From NCBI GenBank assembly GCA_002413095.1, contig DHWI01000028.1, positions 1 through 7,027 of the forward strand: 7,027 nucleotides of DNA. The letters run 5' to 3'. This DNA is from Thermoleophilia bacterium UBA5186. Its GTDB lineage: Bacteria; Actinomycetota; Thermoleophilia; Gaiellales; Gaiellaceae. Position 1 is the first letter of the stretch. Every line of letters begins with the position of its first letter. The notes beneath the pieces are model-generated. The model was not told where the DNA came from and did not search any database. It worked only from the letters and a program-made list of their open reading frames with translations. Shown here one piece after another: positions 1 through 5,955 of the stretch. Position numbers and translations under genes: made by a program.

Positions 1-621
1 GCGGTCGCGATCTGCACCGAGGCGATCGACCGGCTGCACACGACCGCCGAGTCGCACAACCGCGTGATGGTCGTCGAGGTGATGGGCCGCCACACCGGCT
101 GGATCGCGGTGATGAGCGGAATCGCCGGCGGCGCGGACGTCATCCTCATCCCCGAGCAGCCGCTGACAGTCGAGGAGGCCTGCGAGGAGATCGTCGCCCG
201 CCACAAGAGTGGGAAGCTCTTCTCGATCGTGGTAGTGAGCGAGGGCTACGAGCTGACCTACCGGAGCGGCGAGCGGAAGCTCGTCGCCGGCGAGGCGCGC
301 GCGAGCGATCAGTTCGGCCACGTCCAGCTCGGCGGGGTCGGCGAGACGCTGGCGCGCGAGATCGAGGAGCGGACGGGGTTCGAGACGCGCGTGACGGTCC
401 TCGGCCACGTCCAGCGCGGCGGGACCCCGACGGCGCGGGACCGAGTCCTCGCCACCCGGTACGGACTCAAGGCCGTCAAGCTGATCCAGGCCGGCAACTT
501 CGGACGGATGGCGGCGCTGCAGGGGGACGAGATCGTCGACGTCTCACTCGAGGAGGCGACGGCAGAGCTCAAGGTCGTGCCCGAGGATTGGTACGAAGTG
601 GCGAAGGTGTTCTTCGGATGA
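1..621 (+). CDS. pfkA: 6-phosphofructokinase, C-terminal part (5' end outside window)
   Basis: This gene phosphorylates fructose 6-phosphate to fructose 1,6-bisphosphate, the committed step of glycolysis, in the cytoplasm. The reading frame is open from base 1, and 206 residues are present of a usual ~340, so about 140 N-terminal residues are missing. Visible PFK signatures are VEVMGRHTGWIA (the M-G-R substrate-binding segment), VVSEGY (the conserved Glu that contacts fructose 6-phosphate), and TRVTVLGHVQRGG with its Arg, His and Arg ligands. Between that Glu and the TRVTVLGH Arg there are about 28 more residues than in E. coli PfkA. This, and the ending VPEDWYEVAKVFFG, match the 'mixed-substrate' group III PFKs of actinobacteria. 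Whether it uses ATP or pyrophosphate is set by residues upstream of the window and cannot be read here. Its TGA stop overlaps the start of the next gene (ATGA). Confidence 0.96.
   Translation, partial: AVAICTEAIDRLHTTAESHNRVMVVEVMGRHTGWIAVMSGIAGGADVILIPEQPLTVEEACEEIVARHKSGKLFSIVVVSEGYELTYRSGERKLVAGEARASDQFGHVQLGGVGETLAREIEERTGFETRVTVLGHVQRGGTPTARDRVLATRYGLKAVKLIQAGNFGRMAALQGDEIVDVSLEEATAELKVVPEDWYEVAKVFFG
604..609 (+). promoter_or_regulatory. Ribosome binding site for the secreted-protein gene at 618
   Basis: AAGGTG lies inside the last codons of the phosphofructokinase gene, 8 bases before the ATG at 618, and matches five of the six bases of AAGGAG. It favours the ATG at 618 over the in-frame GTG at 588. 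The latter would add ten residues in front of an otherwise well-formed signal peptide. Confidence 0.5.
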
Positions 622-1157
622 GGGCGCTGGCCGTCTGTCTCGCCGTCGCGGCGCTAATCCCGGCCGTCGCGCTCGCCGATTGGAACCCGATCGGGGGGAC
701 GGCGGCGGCTTGCGGAGCCCCCTCGCCCGTGGGCAGCTTCGGACAGGCGGGTCGGGGAGCGGCGCTCGGGCCGCTGGTGTTGCCGTTCAACGACGGTGCC
801 GGCACTGCGGCGAGGCTCTACGTCCCGGGGTTCCCGACCCGTGTGGTGATGCGCGGCCGCCTGGCGCGGCGGAGCGATCTGACGCTCCGCGGCTACCAGT
901 GCGACTCCGGGCTGCCGCTGCGCTTCTGGTACCGGAGCGAGCCGCTCACGTTCCCGCGCGGATTCCCGACCACGGAGGACGAGTTGCGGCAGAAGGGTGA
1001 CCTGAGCCTCAGGTTCCCCGTGACGAAGAAGCTGCGCGGGACGTATTCCGGCTACATGCTCTTCTGGGCCGCTGGCGACTGGCGCCTCGTGCTCAGCGCG
1101 GGGGGCACGACGGTCGCATCGGTCGTCGTTCGCGTCTCCGAGGAGTCGGTCGAGTAG
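618..1157 (+). CDS. Small secreted protein of unknown function
   Basis: I do not recognise this 179-residue protein. The N-terminus MRALAVCLAVAALIPAVALA followed by DW is a clear Sec-type signal peptide: a charged residue, a hydrophobic core, and an ALA cleavage motif at residues 18-20. The mature part has exactly two cysteines (residues 32 and 95), which could form one disulfide after export. The C-terminal third (about 125-175) alternates charged and hydrophobic residues and ends GDWRLVLSAGGTTVASVVVRV. This resembles the last strands of an extracellular beta-sandwich, but that is inference from pattern only. The ATG at 618 overlaps the phosphofructokinase stop as ATGA and has a ribosome binding site, so translation is probably coupled. 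Nothing in the sequence links it to glycolysis, and the pairing may be only positional. Confidence 0.85.
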   Translation: MRALAVCLAVAALIPAVALADWNPIGGTAAACGAPSPVGSFGQAGRGAALGPLVLPFNDGAGTAARLYVPGFPTRVVMRGRLARRSDLTLRGYQCDSGLPLRFWYRSEPLTFPRGFPTTEDELRQKGDLSLRFPVTKKLRGTYSGYMLFWAAGDWRLVLSAGGTTVASVVVRVSEESVE

Positions 1158-1237
1158 CGCTGATCGGCCTCGCCGCGACTGATCTCGACGGGGTGCAGCC
1201 GCCCGAGCTGGGGGATGGAGTAGGAGCCGCCAGTCAT
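1052..1237 (-). CDS. Possible 61-residue ORF at the end of the minus-strand run
   Basis: An ATG at 1237 overlaps the stop of the preceding minus-strand gene as ATGA, the same arrangement as three confirmed junctions of this run. The ORF would encode 61 residues, beginning MTGGSYSIPQLGRLHPVEIS and ending in a Ser/Thr/Arg-rich, low-complexity tail. Residues 1-26 lie in otherwise non-coding DNA. Residues 27-61 are antisense to the 3' end of the secreted-protein gene (overlap 1052-1157), which argues against the second half being under its own selection. I recognise no domain, signal peptide or membrane segment. It may be a real small gene, a degraded remnant, or a chance ORF next to a chance ATGA. 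Confidence 0.25.
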   Translation of the reverse strand: MTGGSYSIPQLGRLHPVEISRGEADQRYSTDSSETRTTTDATVVPPALSTRRQSPAAQKSM

Positions 1238-2628
1238 GCCCGCAGCTCGGAGAGCGGGAACGAGCGGTGCCGGCGCGGAGGCACGAGGAAGTTCTGCCGG
1301 TGTGACGCGCGCAGCACCGAGTTGAAGCCCTGCCCGCGCGCCCGCGGCACGAACGGCAGCCGAGTCCCGTCCGGCAGCACTCCGTCCATCGCGAGCCGGT
1401 TCCGGTGGAAGTCGTGGCTGGACGGGTTGAACGAGATGAAGTGCAGGCCGGCGGACGGCGTCGCGCTCCAGCCGTCCCGCTCGGGGCTCGCGGTCCAGAA
1501 GAAGGGGTTGTCGAGCGTGTTGAAGTCGGCCCGTTGCGGGATGGCGCTGCCCTTGGCGTAGACCGTCCCGTCGGGCCCGATCACCTGCCGGGGAAGGCGT
1601 GAGAACGGCTGGATCGATGAGCTGTGGCCGATCGCGCCGGTCCGGCGGAAGTCGGCGGCGACATGCGACCCGTCCGTGATGTCCTGTGGCGCCTGCCGAA
1701 CGGTCTGCGTCCCCTCCGGCACGTCCTTTCCGGGCCGAAACGCCGTCGCCACCCGCTCGCGGAAGTCGAAGTTCAGGTACCACGCCTCGAGATCCTCGAA
1801 GACGTGCGACAGATGCATGTGCGTGCCGCCGCGGAAATAGCCGGACGGGTCGTGGGTCAGGCCCAGCGTCTCGAAGTTCGCGATCTTCGTCGGGCCCATC
1901 GCCTGGCGCTGCGTCGACGTGAAGCCCAGGAAGAGCTGCGCCGTCGCCGGGATCAGGTCGGCCCCGGGAATGCCGGCCGCGACCGCCATCTGCTTCGGCA
2001 AGCTGCGCCGCCCTTCGAAGCCGCCGCCGACGAAGCCCTTCCGGATCGAGGTCGGCTCGAAGACGCCGAGCCGGGGAAGGAGCGCGTCGTGGCCGTCGGC
2101 GACGTGCGCCAGGTGGTCGCTGCGAAGCAAGATCGCGACGTCGTTCTCCTCGAGCACGACCTCGTGCGGATCGCTCGGGAAGCGGATCGCGTCGACGAGC
2201 ACACCCACCGGGCTGCGGCCCGACTCCCGCAGGTCGATCGGGAGGTGCTGCTGCGCGGGGACCGAAACATGGTCGCGAAAGTAGGGGATCCCCCACGCGA
2301 TCGTGACGCCTAGTCCCGCCGGGCTGCCGGCGTACTCGCGCTCCAGGCCGCGCAGCGTCTGCTCCAGGGTCCTCTGCGCATCGGCCAGCTTCACGTCCGG
2401 GCGGATCTTCGCGGTCACCACCTCGTGGTGGAGCGGCGGGACGAGCACCTCGACGCCGTTGTCCTCGATCACCTCGGTGTGCGACAGCAGGTGCTGCTCG
2501 TCCGTCCTCTGCGCGGCCGCCGGGCGGTTGGGCGAGTCGGCGAGCCGGTCGACCAGCTCGTAGATGCCCGCAGCGCCGAGCGCGGACGCCGCTGCGCCCG
2601 TGAGGAACTGCCCGCGGTTGACCTTCAT
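1234..2628 (-). CDS. Exported protein resembling DUF7405 / DyP-like 'Tat pathway signal' proteins
   Basis: The protein has 464 residues. The N-terminus MKVNRGQFLTGAAASALGAA looks like a Tat-type leader, but it has Arg-Gly where the twin arginine belongs. From memory, the body follows the DUF7405 pattern: GLGVTIAWGIPYF (105-117), KGFVGGGFEG (197-206), LFLGFTSTQ (232-240), GGTHMHLSH (267-275), IGHSSS (333-338) and AGLHFISFN (393-401). The last two, with Arg366 between them, recall the proximal His, distal Arg and GLLF segment of dye-decolourising peroxidases. The GxxDG motif of true DyPs is absent (GFTSTQ in its place). A haem-binding or redox role outside the membrane is therefore possible but unproven. 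The ATG overlaps the lipoprotein stop (ATGA), which supports both this start and co-translation. Longer in-frame starts upstream would run through the lipoprotein gene and are unlikely. Confidence 0.8.
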   Translation of the reverse strand: MKVNRGQFLTGAAASALGAAGIYELVDRLADSPNRPAAAQRTDEQHLLSHTEVIEDNGVEVLVPPLHHEVVTAKIRPDVKLADAQRTLEQTLRGLEREYAGSPAGLGVTIAWGIPYFRDHVSVPAQQHLPIDLRESGRSPVGVLVDAIRFPSDPHEVVLEENDVAILLRSDHLAHVADGHDALLPRLGVFEPTSIRKGFVGGGFEGRRSLPKQMAVAAGIPGADLIPATAQLFLGFTSTQRQAMGPTKIANFETLGLTHDPSGYFRGGTHMHLSHVFEDLEAWYLNFDFRERVATAFRPGKDVPEGTQTVRQAPQDITDGSHVAADFRRTGAIGHSSSIQPFSRLPRQVIGPDGTVYAKGSAIPQRADFNTLDNPFFWTASPERDGWSATPSAGLHFISFNPSSHDFHRNRLAMDGVLPDGTRLPFVPRARGQGFNSVLRASHRQNFLVPPRRHRSFPLSELRA

Positions 2629-3260
2629 CGCGCGGGCCGGACGAGGACGAGCGAGCGCAGCATCCGGTCGAGGTTCGCTACCACCTTCGTGTACGTCAGC
2701 GGCGGCGCGACGTGCTCGCTCAGCGTGTAGAGCGAGCCGCCGCGGCGCCAGGCATAGAGGACGTGCCACTGGTCGGCGTCCTGGTTCACGGTGTAGAGGG
2801 TCGCCTCGATCCCGGCGGCGCGGCGGTGTCCGTTCGGATCGGCGAAGCACGGGAGCTTCACGCTGCGGCTGTTTCCGCTCGCGGTCAGCCTCGTGTCGGT
2901 GCAGGTCGGGATCCGCGACCGGCCCGGATAGCCGCGCAAGTTGACGTGCAACTCGCCGCCTGCCGTGCCCGGCCCCGTCTCCTGCCAGACCCAGCTCATC
3001 AGGTAGCTGCGGTCGCGGTCGACAGCGAAGATGTTGTTCCAGCGGCTGCCGATCCGGCCGTCGAGCGGGTCGGGCATCCAGCCGGGGCAGTAGACCGGAG
3101 CGCCGATCCGGGTGGCAAGCTTCTGCCAGCCCGGCCGGTCGAGACAGCGCGTCTGCGCGGCCGCGCGCGCCTGCGGCTCCACCGAGCCGTTGCCGATGCA
3201 GCCGGCAAGCACAACCGACGCCGCGACCGCGGCGAGCATCAGGACCCCGTATCTGATCAC
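2625..3260 (-). CDS. Lipoprotein of unknown function
   Basis: This is a 211-residue lipoprotein starting at GTG. The leader MIRYGVLMLAAVAASVVLAG ends in the lipobox L-A-G-C, with Cys21 as the lipidated residue, so the mature protein should be anchored on the outer face of the membrane. The mature part has four further cysteines (39, 58, 120, 138), spaced as two plausible disulfide pairs. It is rich in aromatic residues: RWNNIF (73-78), MSWVWQE (88-94), QWHVLYAWRRG (164-174). I recognise no family. The GTG start overlaps the stop of the glycosyltransferase gene as GTGA, and the stop overlaps the ATG of the next gene as ATGA, so it sits translationally coupled between two envelope genes. A role with that glycosyltransferase, as substrate or accessory factor, is inferred from context only. 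Confidence 0.87.
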   Translation of the reverse strand: MIRYGVLMLAAVAASVVLAGCIGNGSVEPQARAAAQTRCLDRPGWQKLATRIGAPVYCPGWMPDPLDGRIGSRWNNIFAVDRDRSYLMSWVWQETGPGTAGGELHVNLRGYPGRSRIPTCTDTRLTASGNSRSVKLPCFADPNGHRRAAGIEATLYTVNQDADQWHVLYAWRRGGSLYTLSEHVAPPLTYTKVVANLDRMLRSLVLVRPAR

Positions 3261-4666
3261 GGTTGAAGATGGTAGACCCGAACCCACGGCCCGAACAGCC
3301 CGTGGCCCGAAGTGACGCCGTAGACGGGCCCCGTCAACCCGCGGTAGAACGCCGCCTCCCGCGGATAACGATCCGCAGTCGCTGCCACCCGGTCGGCGAC
3401 GGCGCCGGACACGACGAGGTACTGGACACCCTCGCCCCGCAGCCGCCCGATGTCGCGCTGCGGATCCGTGGGCCGGCCGGGCCCGGGGAGCTGCAGGCGG
3501 ACGATCCGGTAGCCGATGACCTCGGGCGTCGAAGGGTCGAGCGCGATCGTCGCGCCACGCGCGACGTGCGAGGAGATCCAGTGCGCGGCAACGATCCGCG
3601 TATCCGTTCTCGTCAGTCGCGCGTCGTCTCGGATCGTGAACGCAAGCGGAATGACGAGCAGGAGCAGAGTCACCGGCGCGAGCGCGCGAAACCGCGCGGC
3701 GAGGACGGCGAGCGGGGGCACGAGCGGCAGGACGTAGCGGTCGAAGTGCGCGTGCAGCGTCAGCAGGTCGATGAAGTAGACGAGCACGAACACGGCGAGG
3801 ACGAGATCGGCCCGGCTGCGACGAACGAGCGCTGCGACGAGTCCGGCCACGGCGATGACCAGCACCGGACCGAGGCCGTGCCAAAGCTGCGCGACGAACG
3901 CGATCCCGGCCCAGTGGTCGTGCTCGAAGCCCAGCCAACCAGTGCGGGCGAGGCGGCTGACGCGCGAGAAGTCCGCCCAGGCTTCGCCGGGATGAACTGC
4001 GACGAACGGGCTCGAGGAGAGGAACGCGGCGACGGCGAGGGCCACGGCGCCCGCGAGGCGCCGCCACCGTCCCCACCCCGCAACGACGAGCGGCGCGAGC
4101 AAGAAGGCGCCTGGATACTTGAAGGCGGTCGCGATGCCCACCGCGATCCCGGCAAGCTCGAGCGGCCCGCGAACCATCAGCGCCAGTGCGACCACGACGC
4201 CCAGCGTCAGCGGCACGTCGGTAACGGCCATGTGCCCGTACGCGACGTTCGTCGTCTCGACGGCCACGATCGCCGCCGCGACCGCCCCCGCGAGCGCGCT
4301 CCCGTACGCGCGCTGCGCGAGCCACCAGGTCGCGGCGACCGCCCCGACCGCGAGCACGACGACGCCGATCCGGGCCGCGAGGTAGGAAGGCTCGTCCTGG
4401 CCCAGCTGCGTGGGCGCAAGCGCGTAGATGAGGAGCGTCGGGTAGTCGAACCAGTGCGGATCGAGGCCGCCGCCGTGCACGATCGACCACGAGCGCGGGA
4501 CGATGCTCTGCTCGTCCGGGTTGAGCAGGTTCCCGAAAGGCAGGCCGTACTGGACCCCGACGAGCCGCAGCGCGGCCGCGCCCGCGAGGATCGCGACGAA
4601 CGCGGCCCTGGGACCGCCCCAGAGCGACTCGCGGCGCGGGTCTGCCAGGCTAGGAGGCGCCGCCAC
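3257..4666 (-). CDS. GT39-type (PMT/ArnT-like) integral membrane glycosyltransferase
   Basis: This 469-residue polytopic membrane protein is of the GT-C fold. Such enzymes move a sugar from a polyprenyl-phosphate donor onto a protein, lipid or glycan on the outer face of the membrane. The first membrane segment (about 20-38) is followed by the loop LLNPDEQS (47-54), whose Asp-Glu pair is the usual catalytic signature. A second motif, HMAVTDVPLTLG (145-156), matches the conserved xTDxPL segment. KYPGAF (183-188) and HFDRYVLPLVPP (307-318) are also typical. I count about ten hydrophobic segments up to residue 346, then a soluble C-terminal domain (about 350-469). The GTG start lies 17 bases inside the preceding gene, and its stop overlaps the lipoprotein start (GTGA). 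The acceptor and sugar cannot be told from sequence. Confidence 0.9.
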   Translation of the reverse strand: MAAPPSLADPRRESLWGGPRAAFVAILAGAAALRLVGVQYGLPFGNLLNPDEQSIVPRSWSIVHGGGLDPHWFDYPTLLIYALAPTQLGQDEPSYLAARIGVVVLAVGAVAATWWLAQRAYGSALAGAVAAAIVAVETTNVAYGHMAVTDVPLTLGVVVALALMVRGPLELAGIAVGIATAFKYPGAFLLAPLVVAGWGRWRRLAGAVALAVAAFLSSSPFVAVHPGEAWADFSRVSRLARTGWLGFEHDHWAGIAFVAQLWHGLGPVLVIAVAGLVAALVRRSRADLVLAVFVLVYFIDLLTLHAHFDRYVLPLVPPLAVLAARFRALAPVTLLLLVIPLAFTIRDDARLTRTDTRIVAAHWISSHVARGATIALDPSTPEVIGYRIVRLQLPGPGRPTDPQRDIGRLRGEGVQYLVVSGAVADRVAATADRYPREAAFYRGLTGPVYGVTSGHGLFGPWVRVYHLQP

Positions 4667-5213
4667 CGGCGAGCCCGGCGAGATCGCCGGCCGCCACGAT
4701 CACCGCGTCGAAGCCGGCGCGCTCGAGCTCGGCGACGTCTTCGGCAGACGCGCCGGCGGCGTCGGCGATCGCGAGCTTCCCCGCCGGGACGTCGGGGAGC
4801 AGCTCGAGGACGCGGTCGAGGTCCCCGTTTGCGGAGAGCAGGAAGATCTCCGGGTCTACTTGCTCCAGTGCCTGCTCGAGGTCCTCTTCGCTCCGGGCCT
4901 CCACGACGCAATCGAGTCCGAGCTCCAGCGCGTTGTGGTGCAGCAGCTCGAGGCGGCCTTCGTCGTCCCGGACGTCGGCGACGACCACGAGGTACGCGTC
5001 GGCCTCGGCGGTCTGCGCGTCTCGTGCCTCGCCGGGGGCGCGCCAGAGCAGCGGCAGCTCGGTCGCGGCCCGGTCGAGCCGGCCGCGCACGACGATTCCG
5101 CCCGCGCCGTCGGCATCCGCGCGGCGGGCTTCCGCGGCGTCGCCGACCTCCGCGAGGACCGAGATGCTGTCCCCCTCGGAAATCGCCTGACTGAAGCGGC
5201 GGGTTGCCCTCAC
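4650..5213 (-). CDS. Indole-3-glycerol-phosphate synthase-like TIM-barrel protein, active site degenerate
   Basis: The protein has 187 residues from a GTG start. RRFSQAISEGDSISVLAEV (5-23) aligns with the beta-1 region of TrpC-type indole-3-glycerol-phosphate synthases. The later stretches LELGLDCVVEARSEEDLEQAL (96-116), EIFLLSANGDL (122-132) and AELERAGFDAVIVA (161-174) follow the barrel order of that family. By eye, beta-1 Glu22 and Glu105 remain. The catalytic Lys after beta-1 is Gly24, the KRxSPSKG segment is gone, the LRKDF Lys is lost or Arg58, the Asn of the NNRDL motif is Ala128, and the Glu-Ser phosphate-binding pair is Asp151-Ala152. It also lacks the usual ~50-residue N-terminal extension. 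It is therefore unlikely to make indole-glycerol phosphate; a ligand-binding or structural role is possible. It starts 19 bases after the coiled-coil gene and overlaps the glycosyltransferase gene by 17 bases. Confidence 0.75.
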   Translation of the reverse strand: MRATRRFSQAISEGDSISVLAEVGDAAEARRADADGAGGIVVRGRLDRAATELPLLWRAPGEARDAQTAEADAYLVVVADVRDDEGRLELLHHNALELGLDCVVEARSEEDLEQALEQVDPEIFLLSANGDLDRVLELLPDVPAGKLAIADAAGASAEDVAELERAGFDAVIVAAGDLAGLAGGGAS

Positions 5214-5232
5214 GCGGCCGGATCGTAGCGAG

Positions 5233-5955
5233 TCACGCGGGACGCTCCTGCGACCGGAGCTCTGCCTCGGCGTCCTCGAGCGCCCGATCGGCCCGGTCGG
5301 CGGCCTTGCGGGCCTTCGCGGCCTGACGCTCGGACTCCTCGGCCCGGTCGTGCAGCTCGGCCGCCTCCGCCTTGCGCTCGCGCACCGCTTTCTGCGCCAC
5401 CTCGAGAAGCTTGCGGCGCGCGGCGCCCTCGTCTCGCTTCGACGCAGGCGGGGACTTCGCGTCGACCAACCCCGCGAGCGCCTCGAAGCCGGCCGGCTCG
5501 AGGTCCTCGTTCACGCGGCCGCGCTCGAGCAGCTCCGCCGCGGACGGATCCGATGCCGCGGCGCGGAGCGTCGAGGCGATCCGCTGCACCATCGCGTCGG
5601 GCGCGCTGCCGCGCGTCGCCTCCAGCAACTGGCGCCCCTCGTTGGTCAGCCGCTGGAGGGCGTCGCGCTGCTCGCTCAGCGCCTCGCGGAGCGTCTTCGC
5701 CTTCCCCGAGCGCGAGCGCTCGGCGGCATCCAGCAACGCGCGCACGTCCCGCTTGCGCGTCCGCGCCAGCTGGTTGACGGCCCACGCGGGAACCGACGGC
5801 TTGGCCAGCGCCTTCACCTCGGCCGCCGCGTCGGTCTCGCCGGACTTCTTCAGCCGCGCGGACAGTTCGTTGCGCGCCTTCGTGAAGTCCTCGAGCGGCA
5901 GCCCGTAGAGCCGGTCGAGCTCCGCGTCGACGTCTACTGGCCGATCGGGTGCCAC
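5233..5955 (-). CDS. Conserved-type helical protein with C-terminal coiled coil, function unknown
   Basis: I give this protein 240 residues from the GTG at 5955, although an ATG at 5991 in the same frame would add 12. The shorter form is preferred because it limits overlap with the upstream gene to 22 bases. No convincing ribosome binding site decides the matter. The N-terminal part carries AELDRLYGLPLEDFTKARNE (11-30) and KPSVPAWAVNQLAR (52-65). I recall very similar motifs in uncharacterised actinobacterial proteins, so this is probably a conserved hypothetical family. The middle (90-165) is predicted helical. Residues about 175-237 are an almost uninterrupted Ala/Glu/Arg/Lys-rich coiled coil with no prolines until residue 239. 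There is no signal peptide, membrane segment or cysteine, so it is cytoplasmic and probably oligomeric or a binding partner. No function is assignable. Confidence 0.82.
   Translation of the reverse strand: MAPDRPVDVDAELDRLYGLPLEDFTKARNELSARLKKSGETDAAAEVKALAKPSVPAWAVNQLARTRKRDVRALLDAAERSRSGKAKTLREALSEQRDALQRLTNEGRQLLEATRGSAPDAMVQRIASTLRAAASDPSAAELLERGRVNEDLEPAGFEALAGLVDAKSPPASKRDEGAARRKLLEVAQKAVRERKAEAAELHDRAEESERQAAKARKAADRADRALEDAEAELRSQERPA

Noticed and set aside
588..617. Alternative GTG start at 588 for the secreted protein
   Set aside because: It would put ten residues, including charged ones, before the signal peptide and ignore the AAGGTG site spaced for the ATG at 618.
1149..1189. 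Nested inverted repeats at the convergent junction (GTCGAG/CTCGAC at 1149-1154 and 1184-1189; imperfect 7-base arms at 1153-1159 and 1174-1180) as a terminator
   Set aside because: The arms are short and imperfect, the alternatives are mutually competing, and no T tract follows on either strand. Such pairings are common by chance at this GC content.
3261..4490. In-frame extension of the lipoprotein frame far upstream of the GTG at 3260
   Set aside because: The extension runs through the glycosyltransferase gene in another frame and would bury a proper lipoprotein signal peptide in the middle of an Arg-rich chain.
3263..5194. A 643-codon open frame on the plus strand
   Set aside because: It lies antisense to the glycosyltransferase and IGPS-like genes, both of which have recognisable motifs. 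Its translation is Arg/Gly/Asp-rich and low in complexity, as expected from a shadow frame in GC-rich DNA.
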